This document shows, piece by piece, positions 53,397-60,690 of a stretch of DNA of 64,000 nt. Within the stretch, counting starts at the first letter, position 1. The number at the start of each line of letters is the position of its first letter. The translations under genes were made by a program, and so were the position numbers. A model generated the notes under the pieces. It was not told the DNA's origin and did no database searches. It worked only from the letters and a program-made list of their open reading frames with translations. The DNA is from HGM12587 sp045128635 (lineage in GTDB: Bacteria > Bacillota > Clostridia > Lachnospirales > Lachnospiraceae), in the NCBI GenBank assembly GCA_045128635.1, contig JBGVRS010000151.1, forward strand, positions 6,645 through 70,644. The letters are read 5' to 3'.

Positions 53397-53432
53397 AAAA
53401 GCATTGCTTTTTGGATGAAAAAGTGATAGAAT
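53397..53432 (+). promoter_or_regulatory. BMC operon promoter with a palindrome over the -35
   Basis: TTGCTT (53404-53409) and TAGAAT (53427-53432) have a 17-base spacer and a TGA extended -10. AAAAGCA-T-TGCTTTT (53397-53411) is a perfect palindrome covering the -35 box, a good place for a repressor. It matches the cre consensus poorly. Confidence 0.65.
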
Positions 53433-53487
53433 GTTGACAAAACAGAAATAAAACCACACAAACACACATTAAGGAGGATTTTTTAGT

Positions 53488-54294
53488 ATGGCTAACGAGT
53501 ACGAAATCAAAAAACAAATTTGTGACATAGGTAAACGTATCTATGACAGAGGAATGGTTGCTGCAAACGATGGTAACATTTCTGTAAAAATTTCTGACAA
53601 TGAATTCCTTTGCACACCAACAGGTGTTTCTAAAGGTTTCATGACACCAGAATACATCTGTAAAGTTGACAAAGAAGGTAACTTAATCCAGGCAAACGGA
53701 AACTTCAGACCTTCATCTGAAATCAAAATGCACATGAGAGTTTACAAATGCAGACCAGACGTAGGTGCTGTAGTACATGCTCATCCATCATATGCAACAT
53801 CTTTCGCTATTGCAGGTATTCCATTAACACAGCCAATCATGCCTGAAGCTGTTATCGCTCTTGGATGCGTTCCAATCGCTCCATACGGAACACCTTCTAC
53901 AATGGAAATTCCAGATGCAGTAGAAAAATTCCTTCCATACTACGATGCAGTATTACTTGAAAGCCACGGTGCTTTAACATGGTCTACAGACCTCTTAGCT
54001 GCATACCACAAAATGGAATCAGTAGAATTCTATGCTGAATTATTATACCAGTCACGTATGTTAGGCGGACCAAAGGAATTCGATAAAGCTACAATCGAAA
54101 AATTATACGAAATCAGAAGAAAAATGGGTCTTCCAGGAAAACATCCTGCAAACCTCTGTGCAGAAATCAACAAAGACAACCCAGCTGGATGCAAAGGTTG
54201 CCATTCTTGCAAAGGTGATTGCGGTTCTGAAAACGGCAAAAACATCGAAGCTATCGTTGCAGAAGTAACAAAGAGAGTATTATCTCAGATGTAA
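53488..54294 (+). CDS. fucA: BMC class II aldolase with Cys motif and encapsulation peptide
   Basis: A 268-residue zinc aldolase of the L-fuculose-/rhamnulose-phosphate type, which cleaves a deoxyketose phosphate to DHAP and lactaldehyde. Zinc ligands His97, His99 (VVHAHPSY) and His160 (ESHGAL) and the catalytic Glu78 (SSEIKMH) are in place. Two features extend past the normal fold. Residues 235-245 (CKGCHSCKGDC) match C-x2-C-x2-C-x3-C, the ferredoxin [4Fe-4S] pattern. Residues 251-268 (NIEAIVAEVTKRVLSQM) form an amphipathic helix like the encapsulation peptides of BMC enzymes. It is the first gene of the 12-gene operon. AAGGAGGA precedes the ATG. Sugar preference cannot be read from the sequence. 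Confidence 0.88.
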   Translation: MANEYEIKKQICDIGKRIYDRGMVAANDGNISVKISDNEFLCTPTGVSKGFMTPEYICKVDKEGNLIQANGNFRPSSEIKMHMRVYKCRPDVGAVVHAHPSYATSFAIAGIPLTQPIMPEAVIALGCVPIAPYGTPSTMEIPDAVEKFLPYYDAVLLESHGALTWSTDLLAAYHKMESVEFYAELLYQSRMLGGPKEFDKATIEKLYEIRRKMGLPGKHPANLCAEINKDNPAGCKGCHSCKGDCGSENGKNIEAIVAEVTKRVLSQM

Positions 54295-54326
54295 TTAAAA
54301 CCTGAGATTACAGGAGGATTTTAATC

Positions 54327-55772
54327 GTGGCTATTAACGAACAGGAAATTCAGAATATCGTTCGCAGCGTTCTTCAGGGAATGAACGCAACAGCTAAAAC
54401 TGAAGCTGCTCCTGCTGCAACAACAGGCTTGTTGGCATCTTACAAAGATAAAAAAATGCTTGGTATTTTCGATGATATCGAAGAAGCAATCGCAGCAGCT
54501 AAGAAAGCTCAGAAAGAAATCCAGCCGATGCCTCTTGAATTTAGAGAAAAAATCATTGCTAACATTCGTAAAAAAACACTGGAAAATGCAAAACTTTTTG
54601 CAGAACTTGGTGTTGAAGAAACAGGAATGGGCAATGTTGGTCACAAAATTTTGAAACATCAGCTGGTAGCTGAAAAGACACCAGGTACAGAAGACTTAAG
54701 CACAATCGCATGGTCTGGTGACAGAGGTCTTACTCTTGTTGAACAGGGACCATTCGGAGTTATCGGTGCTGTATGTCCTTCTACAAACCCATCAGAAACA
54801 GTTATCTGTAACACAATGGGTATGGTGGCTGCTGGTAATACAGTTGTTTTCGCTCCTCATCCATCTGCAAAAACAGTTTCTAACCTTGCAATTGATATGA
54901 TCAACCGTGCAAGTATCGAAGTTGGCGGACCGGAAAATATTGCAGTTGCAGTAAAAGAACCAACTATGGAAGTAAGTAAAGTGATCTTTGGTCACAAAGA
55001 TATTTCTTTACTTTGCGCAACAGGTGGTCCTGGCGTTGTAACAACAGTTCTTTCTTCAGGAAAGAGAGCAATGGGAGCTGGTGCAGGTAACCCACCTGTA
55101 TTAGTAGACGAAACAGCTAACATTCCAAAAGCTGCAGAAGACATCGTAAACGGATGTACATTTGATAACAACCTTCCATGTATCGCAGAAAAAGAAGTTA
55201 TCGCAGTTGATATGATCGCTGACGAACTCATTTACTACATGGAACAGAACGGCTGCTACAAAGCTAGCAAAGAAGAAGTAGACAAACTTGTGAAAACAGT
55301 TTTAGTTGAAAAGAACGGCGGCTATACAGTTAGCAGAAAATGCGTTGGTAGAAGCGCAAAAGTTATTTTAGGAATGATCGGCGTTGAAGTTGGTGATGAC
55401 ATCAGATGTATCATCTTCGAAGGCGAAAAAGAACATCCATTGATTTGGGAAGAACTTATGATGCCAATCCTTGGTATTGTACGTGTTAAAAATGTTGACG
55501 AAGGTATTGAAACAGCATTAATTCTCGAACATGGAAACAGACATTCCGCACATATGCATTCAACAAACATTCAGAACCTGACAAGATACGGAAAAGCATT
55601 AGATACAGCAATCTTCGTAAAGAACGGCCCATCTTATGCAGCTCTCGGATTTGGTGGAGAAGGATATCCAACATTCACAATCTGCAGCCGTACAGGTGAA
55701 GGTCTTACTTCTGCAAAATCTTTCACAAAGAGCAGAAGATGTGTCATGGTTGACGCATTATGTATTAGATAG
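54327..55772 (+). CDS. BMC CoA-acylating aldehyde dehydrogenase
   Basis: A 481-residue enzyme of the EutE/PduP type that oxidises an aldehyde with NAD and CoA to acyl-CoA. The N-terminal helix EQEIQNIVRSVLQGM (about 5-19) followed by an Ala/Thr linker is a typical encapsulation peptide. Catalytic Cys is about residue 285 in FDNNLPCIAEKEV. Other features are VCPSTNPSETVICN, CATGGPGVV and GRSAKVILGMIG. Starts with GTG at 54327 after AGGAGG. Depending on the aldehyde, it would make lactyl-CoA from lactaldehyde or propionyl-CoA from propionaldehyde. Confidence 0.93.
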   Translation: MAINEQEIQNIVRSVLQGMNATAKTEAAPAATTGLLASYKDKKMLGIFDDIEEAIAAAKKAQKEIQPMPLEFREKIIANIRKKTLENAKLFAELGVEETGMGNVGHKILKHQLVAEKTPGTEDLSTIAWSGDRGLTLVEQGPFGVIGAVCPSTNPSETVICNTMGMVAAGNTVVFAPHPSAKTVSNLAIDMINRASIEVGGPENIAVAVKEPTMEVSKVIFGHKDISLLCATGGPGVVTTVLSSGKRAMGAGAGNPPVLVDETANIPKAAEDIVNGCTFDNNLPCIAEKEVIAVDMIADELIYYMEQNGCYKASKEEVDKLVKTVLVEKNGGYTVSRKCVGRSAKVILGMIGVEVGDDIRCIIFEGEKEHPLIWEELMMPILGIVRVKNVDEGIETALILEHGNRHSAHMHSTNIQNLTRYGKALDTAIFVKNGPSYAALGFGGEGYPTFTICSRTGEGLTSAKSFTKSRRCVMVDALCIR

Positions 55773-55783
55773 GAGATACTGAC

Positions 55784-56992
55784 ATGGCAGAATTAAATAT
55801 TGAACAGATCGTTGCTCAGGTCTTAGCTGAAATGAAAGGCGCAGAAGCTCCAAAAGCAGCTGCACCAGCAAAAGCAGCAGGTGGCGCGATTCCTGCAAAA
55901 TCCAGAGTTGCTATGTTAACAGCACTGGAAAACTATGAAATTCAGGAATATCCAATCCCAACACTTGGCGATGATGATATCCTTGTAAAAGTTGAAGGCT
56001 GTGGCGTATGTGGTACAGACGCTCACGAATTCAAGAGAGACCCATTCGGACTTATTCCATTAGTACTTGGACATGAAGGTACTGGTGAAATCGTTGCTAT
56101 GGGTAAAAACGTTAAAAAAGACAGCGCAGGCAAACCACTCGCAGTTGGCGATAAAGTTGTTTCCTGTATGATCTTTAAAGACAACCCAGACATTACAATG
56201 TTTGACTTAAATAAACAGAACGTAGGCGGCGCTGACGTATACGGATTACTTCCAGATGATGAAATTCATCTCAATGGATGGTTCGCAGATTACATCGTAA
56301 TCAGAGGCGGATCTACAATCTTTAACGTAAGTGACCTTGATCTGGATTCTCGTATCTTAATCGAACCTTGTGCAGTTCTTATTCACGCAGTTGAAAGAGC
56401 TAAAACAACAGGTATCTTAAGATTCAACTCCAGAGTAGTTGTTCAGGGATGTGGACCAATCGGTCTGATCTGTATCGCAATCTTAAAAACTATGGGTGTT
56501 CAGAACATCACAGCAGTTGACGGCGAACAGAAACGTCTCGACTTCGCAAAAGAATTAGGCGCATCTGCAACAGTAAACTTCAAAGACCATAAAGGCATTG
56601 AAGCTTTAACAGAAGGCGTAAAAGAATCCTTTGGCGGATACCTTGCAGATTTTGCATTCCAGTGTACAGGAAGCCCTATCGCTCATGCAAATATCTACAA
56701 ATTTATCAGAAACGGCGGCGGTCTTTGCGAGCTTGGTTTCTTCATCAATGGTGGAGATGCTACAATTAACCCACACTTCGATATCTGTTCAAAAGAAATC
56801 ACAACAGTTGGTTCTTGGGTTTACACATTAAGAGATTATGCAACAACATTTGATTTCTTAAAGAGTGCAAAACAGATCGGTCTTCCACTTAGCAAACTGA
56901 TCACACACAGATTCGAACTGGCAGACATTAATGAAGCTCATAAGACAAACCTCGCTATGAGTGGTCTTAAGATCGTAATCATTAATAAATAG
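55784..56992 (+). CDS. BMC medium-chain alcohol dehydrogenase
   Basis: A 402-residue MDR enzyme. Residues 3-18 (ELNIEQIVAQVLAEM) are a likely encapsulation peptide, joined by an Ala/Pro/Lys linker. Catalytic zinc ligands are Cys76 (GCGVCGTD) and His97-Glu98 (LGHEGTG). The cofactor domain has QGCGPIGLICIAIL. The segment that usually carries four Cys for the structural zinc (about 128-160) has only one. It would reduce the same aldehyde with NADH to an alcohol (such as lactaldehyde to propanediol), recycling NAD for the aldehyde dehydrogenase. Confidence 0.88.
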   Translation: MAELNIEQIVAQVLAEMKGAEAPKAAAPAKAAGGAIPAKSRVAMLTALENYEIQEYPIPTLGDDDILVKVEGCGVCGTDAHEFKRDPFGLIPLVLGHEGTGEIVAMGKNVKKDSAGKPLAVGDKVVSCMIFKDNPDITMFDLNKQNVGGADVYGLLPDDEIHLNGWFADYIVIRGGSTIFNVSDLDLDSRILIEPCAVLIHAVERAKTTGILRFNSRVVVQGCGPIGLICIAILKTMGVQNITAVDGEQKRLDFAKELGASATVNFKDHKGIEALTEGVKESFGGYLADFAFQCTGSPIAHANIYKFIRNGGGLCELGFFINGGDATINPHFDICSKEITTVGSWVYTLRDYATTFDFLKSAKQIGLPLSKLITHRFELADINEAHKTNLAMSGLKIVIINK

Positions 56993-57006
56993 TAAGGAGA
57001 ATTGGT

Positions 57007-57315
57007 ATGGCTCAGCGAGCAGTAGGCTACTTAGAAGTATATGGCTGCGTAGCAGCTCTGGTAGCAGCTGATGCAGCAGCAAAAGCAGGCAATGTAACAA
57101 TTGATCCGCTGGATAAAAACAAACCAGCGAAAGCAGATGAGCTCCCGGTTCCGTTGATTATGTGTTTAAAAATCAGAGGACCTGTAGCTGATGTGAAATG
57201 TGCTTTGGATGCAGCAGAAGAAGCAGCAAAGAGCATTACCGGAGTCGTTACAAAACATTTTAATTCTTCAGCAGATCCGGAAACGGAAAAGATGTTGAGA
57301 ATCAGCGCTATCTAA
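57007..57315 (+). CDS. Atypical BMC-H shell protein
   Basis: A 102-residue BMC-fold protein beginning AVGYLEVYGCVAALVAADAA, the conserved N-terminal strand-helix. The pore region differs from standard hexamers: instead of KIGSG it has DPLDKNKPAKADELPV (33-48), a longer, charged loop. Then LIMCLKIRGPVADVKCALDAAEEAA is a normal BMC ending. It may form a shell tile with a different or closed pore. It lies 14 bases after the alcohol dehydrogenase. Confidence 0.85.
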   Translation: MAQRAVGYLEVYGCVAALVAADAAAKAGNVTIDPLDKNKPAKADELPVPLIMCLKIRGPVADVKCALDAAEEAAKSITGVVTKHFNSSADPETEKMLRISAI

Positions 57316-57345
57316 AGCGTACATAACATTGAAAATTTTAATTAA

Positions 57346-57356
57346 GGGCAAAGCCC
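57346..57356 (+). promoter_or_regulatory. Small hairpin before the next shell gene
   Basis: GGGC-AAA-GCCC is a tight stem ending just before the AGGAGG of the next gene. It could tune expression of that major shell protein. Confidence 0.35.
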
Positions 57357-57372
57357 ACAGGAGGATATTAGT

Positions 57373-57651
57373 ATGAATTTACAGGCATTAGGTATGATCG
57401 AAACTAGAGGTTTAGTAGCAGCTATCGAAGCTTCAGATGCTATGGTTAAATCTGCAGACGTTAAATTAATCGGAACAGAAAAAATCGGTAGCGGTCTCGT
57501 AACAGTTATGGTACGTGGAGATGTTGGAGCTGTTAAATCTGCAGTAGAAGCAGGTTCTGCAGCAGCTAGCAGACTTGGCGAACTTGTAGCAGTACATGTA
57601 ATCCCAAGACCACACGGTGATGTTGAATCTATCTTACCAGTAATCAAATAA
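57373..57651 (+). CDS. BMC-H hexameric shell protein (PduA/PduJ-like), copy 1
   Basis: A 92-residue canonical hexamer. It has ALGMIETRGLVAAIEASDAM, the pore loop KIGSG (37-41), MVRGDVGAVKSAVEAG and the C-terminal HVIPRPHGDV. It is about 79 percent identical by eye to the copy at 58052. It is likely a major facet tile that passes small metabolites through the pore. A strong AGGAGG precedes the gene. Confidence 0.95.
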   Translation: MNLQALGMIETRGLVAAIEASDAMVKSADVKLIGTEKIGSGLVTVMVRGDVGAVKSAVEAGSAAASRLGELVAVHVIPRPHGDVESILPVIK

Positions 57652-57678
57652 TTAAGGTTAGATAAACTATTTAGTGGC

Positions 57679-57704
57679 ACAGCGGGTTTTTATAAATCCG
57701 CTGT
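57679..57704 (+). promoter_or_regulatory. Intercistronic hairpin between BMC-H genes
   Basis: ACAGCGGGTTT and AAATCCGCTGT form an 11-bp stem (one G-U) with a 4-base loop and no T-run. It may stabilise the upstream shell message or reduce downstream expression. Confidence 0.5.
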
Positions 57705-57728
57705 ATACCGCGTTAAAAGGGAATGCGT

Positions 57729-58025
57729 ATGAAAGCAAAATCAATAGGATTAATTGAATTACCAAATTTTGCAGATGCAGTGGAAGCAATCGACGTGATG
57801 CTGAAAGCTGCAGAAGTAAAATTCCTAACCTGGGAAAAGAAGCTTGGCGGACGCCTTGTTACTTGTATCATTCAGGGTGAAGTTTCAGCAGTTACAGCAG
57901 CTGTTGAAAGTGCAAAACTGAATGCTAAAGGGAAAATTGTGGCATCTGCGATCATCGCAAATCCACACGAAGAAACAATGAAGCTTATAGAAATGAGTAT
58001 GAAGAAACATGGATTCTTAAAATAG
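57729..58025 (+). CDS. BMC-H shell protein with KLGGR pore
   Basis: A 98-residue BMC-H protein beginning AKSIGLIELPNFADAVEAID. Its pore loop KKLGGRLV (37-44) puts Gly-Gly-Arg where the standard hexamers have GSG, so the pore may favour other charges. It continues TCIIQGEVSAVTAAVES. An in-frame ATG at 57723 overlaps the SD, so I chose 57729 (AAAGGGA about six bases upstream). A third kind of tile in the same operon suggests a shell built from different permeabilities. Confidence 0.85.
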   Translation: MKAKSIGLIELPNFADAVEAIDVMLKAAEVKFLTWEKKLGGRLVTCIIQGEVSAVTAAVESAKLNAKGKIVASAIIANPHEETMKLIEMSMKKHGFLK

Positions 58026-58051
58026 AATCCTGTTCCAATAGGAGGAATATC

Positions 58052-58330
58052 ATGGAACTTCAGGCATTGGGAATGATCGAAACCAGAGGTTTGATCGCAT
58101 CTATCGAAGCAGCAGATGCTATGTTAAAAGCAGCTAACGTTGTTTTAGTTGGAACAGAAAAAATCGGAAGCGGTCTTGTAAGTGTTATGGTTCGTGGTGA
58201 TGTTGGGGCTGTTAAGGCAGCTGTTGAAGCAGGAAGCACAAGCGCAGCTAGATTAGGCGAAGTTATCGCTGTACATGTAATCCCAAGACCACACGGTGAC
58301 GTTGAAAACATCCTTCCACAGGTAAAATAA
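58052..58330 (+). CDS. BMC-H hexameric shell protein (PduA/PduJ-like), copy 2
   Basis: A 92-residue hexamer with the same KIGSG pore and the same C-terminal HVIPRPHGDVE as the copy at 57373. Differences are mostly conservative. It looks like a duplicate kept as an interchangeable facet tile. It lies 26 bases after the KLGGR-pore gene and has AGGAGGA. Confidence 0.95.
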   Translation: MELQALGMIETRGLIASIEAADAMLKAANVVLVGTEKIGSGLVSVMVRGDVGAVKAAVEAGSTSAARLGEVIAVHVIPRPHGDVENILPQVK

Positions 58331-58349
58331 TTAGCAGGAGGGAAACTCT

Positions 58350-58997
58350 ATGCAGCAGGAACAGTTAGTTCAGGCAATTACCAAATTGGTTGTTGAACAG
58401 CTGAAAGGCGCTGAAGCAGGAACTGTATGTGAAGAAAAAATCCCTATCGGAATTTCTGCACGTCATGTACACTTAACACAGGAACATGTAGAAGAACTGT
58501 TTGGCAAAGGTTATCAGCTGACAAAGAAAAAAGAATTAATGGGCGGTCAGTTTGCTTCCAACGAGTTAGTAACTTTAGTAGGAACAAAACTTCGTGCCAT
58601 TGAAAATGTTAGAATTTTAGGACCATGCCGTAAGGCATCTCAGGTTGAAGTATCTCAGACTGACTGTATCAGACTGGGTGTAAAAGCTCCAATTAGAGAA
58701 TCAGGCAAAATCAGCGGTTCTGCTCCAATCGCAGTTGTTGGACCAAAAGGCGTTGTGTACTTAGAAGAAGGATGTATCGTTGCAAAACGTCACATTCATA
58801 TGTCTACAGAAGATGCTAAGAGATTTGGTGTAACAAACGGACAGTCCGTAAAGGTTCGATTTGATACAGAAAAAGGCGGTATCATGGAAGATGTAATCAT
58901 CCGTGTTGATCCGACTTTTACATTAGAAATGCATATCGATACAGACGAAGCAAACGGTCTCGGCATCGGCAAAGATATGGGTATTCTGATTAAATAA
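58350..58997 (+). CDS. pduL: BMC phosphotransacylase PduL
   Basis: A 215-residue PduL phosphotransacylase. It converts acyl-CoA plus phosphate to acyl-phosphate, freeing CoA inside the shell and feeding ATP formation by a kinase elsewhere. The N-terminal helix EQLVQAITKLVVEQL (about 4-18) is a probable encapsulation peptide. Zinc/active-site motifs are SARHVHLT, KRHIHMS and EMHIDTDEAN, the pattern found twice around the pseudo-repeat of the family. GCAGGAGGG precedes the ATG. Confidence 0.95.
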   Translation: MQQEQLVQAITKLVVEQLKGAEAGTVCEEKIPIGISARHVHLTQEHVEELFGKGYQLTKKKELMGGQFASNELVTLVGTKLRAIENVRILGPCRKASQVEVSQTDCIRLGVKAPIRESGKISGSAPIAVVGPKGVVYLEEGCIVAKRHIHMSTEDAKRFGVTNGQSVKVRFDTEKGGIMEDVIIRVDPTFTLEMHIDTDEANGLGIGKDMGILIK

Positions 58998-59025
58998 GTA
59001 GTATGATAAAGCTTTGGAGGAAGAT

Positions 59026-59301
59026 ATGATCATTGGTAAAGTAGTCGGTACGGTAATCTGTACACGAAAGAATGATAATCTGATTGGAAGCAAATTTATG
59101 ATTATCGAACCCCTTATTAAAATGGGTGATGAAAAATCTAGAATCGTGGCAGTAGACCCTGTTGGTGCCGGAAACAATGACATTGTTCTGGTTGCTCAGG
59201 GAAGCGCGGCACGCGTTGGTTGTGGCAATCAGGATTCTCCAGTAGATGCGTGTATCGTCGGAATCGTAGACGATCCACAGAAAATTGTCATCATGGATTA
59301 A
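59026..59301 (+). CDS. BMC-P pentameric vertex protein (EutN/CcmL)
   Basis: A 91-residue protein with the EutN/CcmL pattern MIIGKVVGTVICTRKNDNLIGSK at the N-terminus, DPVGAGNNDIVLVAQGSAARV in the middle and DACIVGIVDD at the end. Pentamers cap the twelve vertices of the icosahedral shell. The ATG at 59026 follows GGAGG by five bases; an upstream TTG in frame lies inside that SD. Confidence 0.95.
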   Translation: MIIGKVVGTVICTRKNDNLIGSKFMIIEPLIKMGDEKSRIVAVDPVGAGNNDIVLVAQGSAARVGCGNQDSPVDACIVGIVDDPQKIVIMD

Positions 59302-59350
59302 TGCTGGAATAGAAATATTTTGGCAAGCATAAAAGGTTGGAGTGAGTCAA

Positions 59351-60676
59351 ATGAACTTAGACGATATCAAAAAAGCTTTATTAGATGGCGGCGTTGTAGG
59401 AGCAGGGGGAGCAGGTTTCCCAACATATGCAAAACTCTCTGACAAGGCAGAAACAATTATTTTAAATGCTGCAGAATGTGAACCATTAATTAAAGTCGAC
59501 AGACAGCTTCTGGTTGAATATTCAAATGAAATTTGTGCCGGAATGCAGATGCTGACCGAAGTAATGGGAGCAAAAGAAGGCGTTATTGCAGTTAAAAAGT
59601 CCTATACCGCTTCTATTGAGGCAATTAACAGCTGTATTAGTCAGTATGACAAAGTACGCGTACATATTTTACCGGATATTTATCCGGCAGGTGATGAAGT
59701 TATCACAATTTATGAAGTAACAGGAAAAGTTGTTACACAGGGACAGATTCCAATTACACAGGGATGTGTCGTAGTAAACGTTGAAACTGTTTTGAATATT
59801 TACAAAAAAGTTACAAGCAATGAAAACGTAACAACAAAATTCCTTACAGTTGCAGGTCTTGTTAAGAACCCTGTAACATTACATGTGCCAATTGGTATTT
59901 CTGTAAAAGAAGCCATTGCTTTAGCTGGTGGCACAACAACAGATGATTTCGTTATGATCATGGGTGGACCTATGACAGGTCGTATCTGTTCTATGAACGA
60001 TATCATTACAAAAACAACAAAAGCAATTCTTGTATTACCACCATCTTGTCCTCCAGTTGCTAAAAGACAGAGAAGTAACAAGTTGGATATCCGTAATGCA
60101 ATGTCTGTTTGTTCACAGTGTTCTATGTGTACAATGCTCTGTCCAAGAAACTTAATTGGTCAGGCAATTAAACCACATGAATTTATGAGAGCAATCGCTA
60201 ATGGAACTACTTATGATGTAGATCCATTCCTGAACTCATTCTTCTGTGTATCTTGTGGCTTATGTGAAATGTATTCCTGCCACCAGGATTTATCACCAAG
60301 AAGATTACTGGATGCTTATAAAGGCGCATTACGTGCAAAAGGCGTAAAACCACCAGTAAGAGAAATGAAACCAGTGAATCCACTGCGTCAGGAAAGAAGA
60401 GTTCCTGAACATCGTTTAGTGAACCGTCTTGGATTACATCACTTTGATGTGCCTGCTCCAATGCAGCCATATAACGGCGATTTCAAGGAAGTAAAACTTG
60501 TAATGCGTCAGAATCTTGGTGCTCCTTGCAGCCCGATCGTGAAGACAGGAGATGTAGTAACAGTTGGCCAGCGTATCGCTGCTCCACCTGAAGGCGCACT
60601 CGGAACTTCCATCCATGCAAGTATCAGCGGTACCGTGACTGCAGTAACTGACAACTTCGTAACTATTAAAGCATAA
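59351..60676 (+). CDS. PduS-like Fe-S flavoprotein (RnfC family)
   Basis: A 441-residue electron carrier. The N-terminus has the GVVGAGGAGFPTYAKL flavin/NADH-binding motif and LNAAECEPLIKVD. Two [4Fe-4S] motifs are clear: CSQCSMCTMLCP and CVSCGLCEMYSC. An SLBB-like and an RnfC-type C-terminal barrel (about 370-441) follow. In propanediol BMCs PduS passes electrons and can regenerate cofactors. Paired here with the PduT-like shell protein, it may move electrons across the shell. I place the start at 59351 (GGAG eight bases upstream); a GTG at 59342 is also possible. Confidence 0.9.
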   Translation: MNLDDIKKALLDGGVVGAGGAGFPTYAKLSDKAETIILNAAECEPLIKVDRQLLVEYSNEICAGMQMLTEVMGAKEGVIAVKKSYTASIEAINSCISQYDKVRVHILPDIYPAGDEVITIYEVTGKVVTQGQIPITQGCVVVNVETVLNIYKKVTSNENVTTKFLTVAGLVKNPVTLHVPIGISVKEAIALAGGTTTDDFVMIMGGPMTGRICSMNDIITKTTKAILVLPPSCPPVAKRQRSNKLDIRNAMSVCSQCSMCTMLCPRNLIGQAIKPHEFMRAIANGTTYDVDPFLNSFFCVSCGLCEMYSCHQDLSPRRLLDAYKGALRAKGVKPPVREMKPVNPLRQERRVPEHRLVNRLGLHHFDVPAPMQPYNGDFKEVKLVMRQNLGAPCSPIVKTGDVVTVGQRIAAPPEGALGTSIHASISGTVTAVTDNFVTIKA

Positions 60677-60690
60677 ATGGAGATGAGAAT

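Larger units (their letters stand above)
53189..53487. other. 299-base AT-rich regulatory gap before the BMC operon
   Basis: No gene is visible here. The gap holds two identical 17-bp repeats (53233-53249 and 53254-53270), reversed TGTGG elements near 53282-53298, a strong terminator (53339-53375), a palindrome over the BMC promoter -35 and a third repeat copy in the leader. Details are in separate entries. Confidence 0.7.

Noticed and set aside
53393..53411. cre site for CcpA at the BMC promoter
   Set aside because: The central CG and the second half-site do not match; the sequence is better described as its own palindrome.
53218..53418. 66-codon open frame in the gap before the BMC operon
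   Set aside because: It spans the repeats and the terminator stem and its composition is low-complexity Lys-rich, so it is not a gene.
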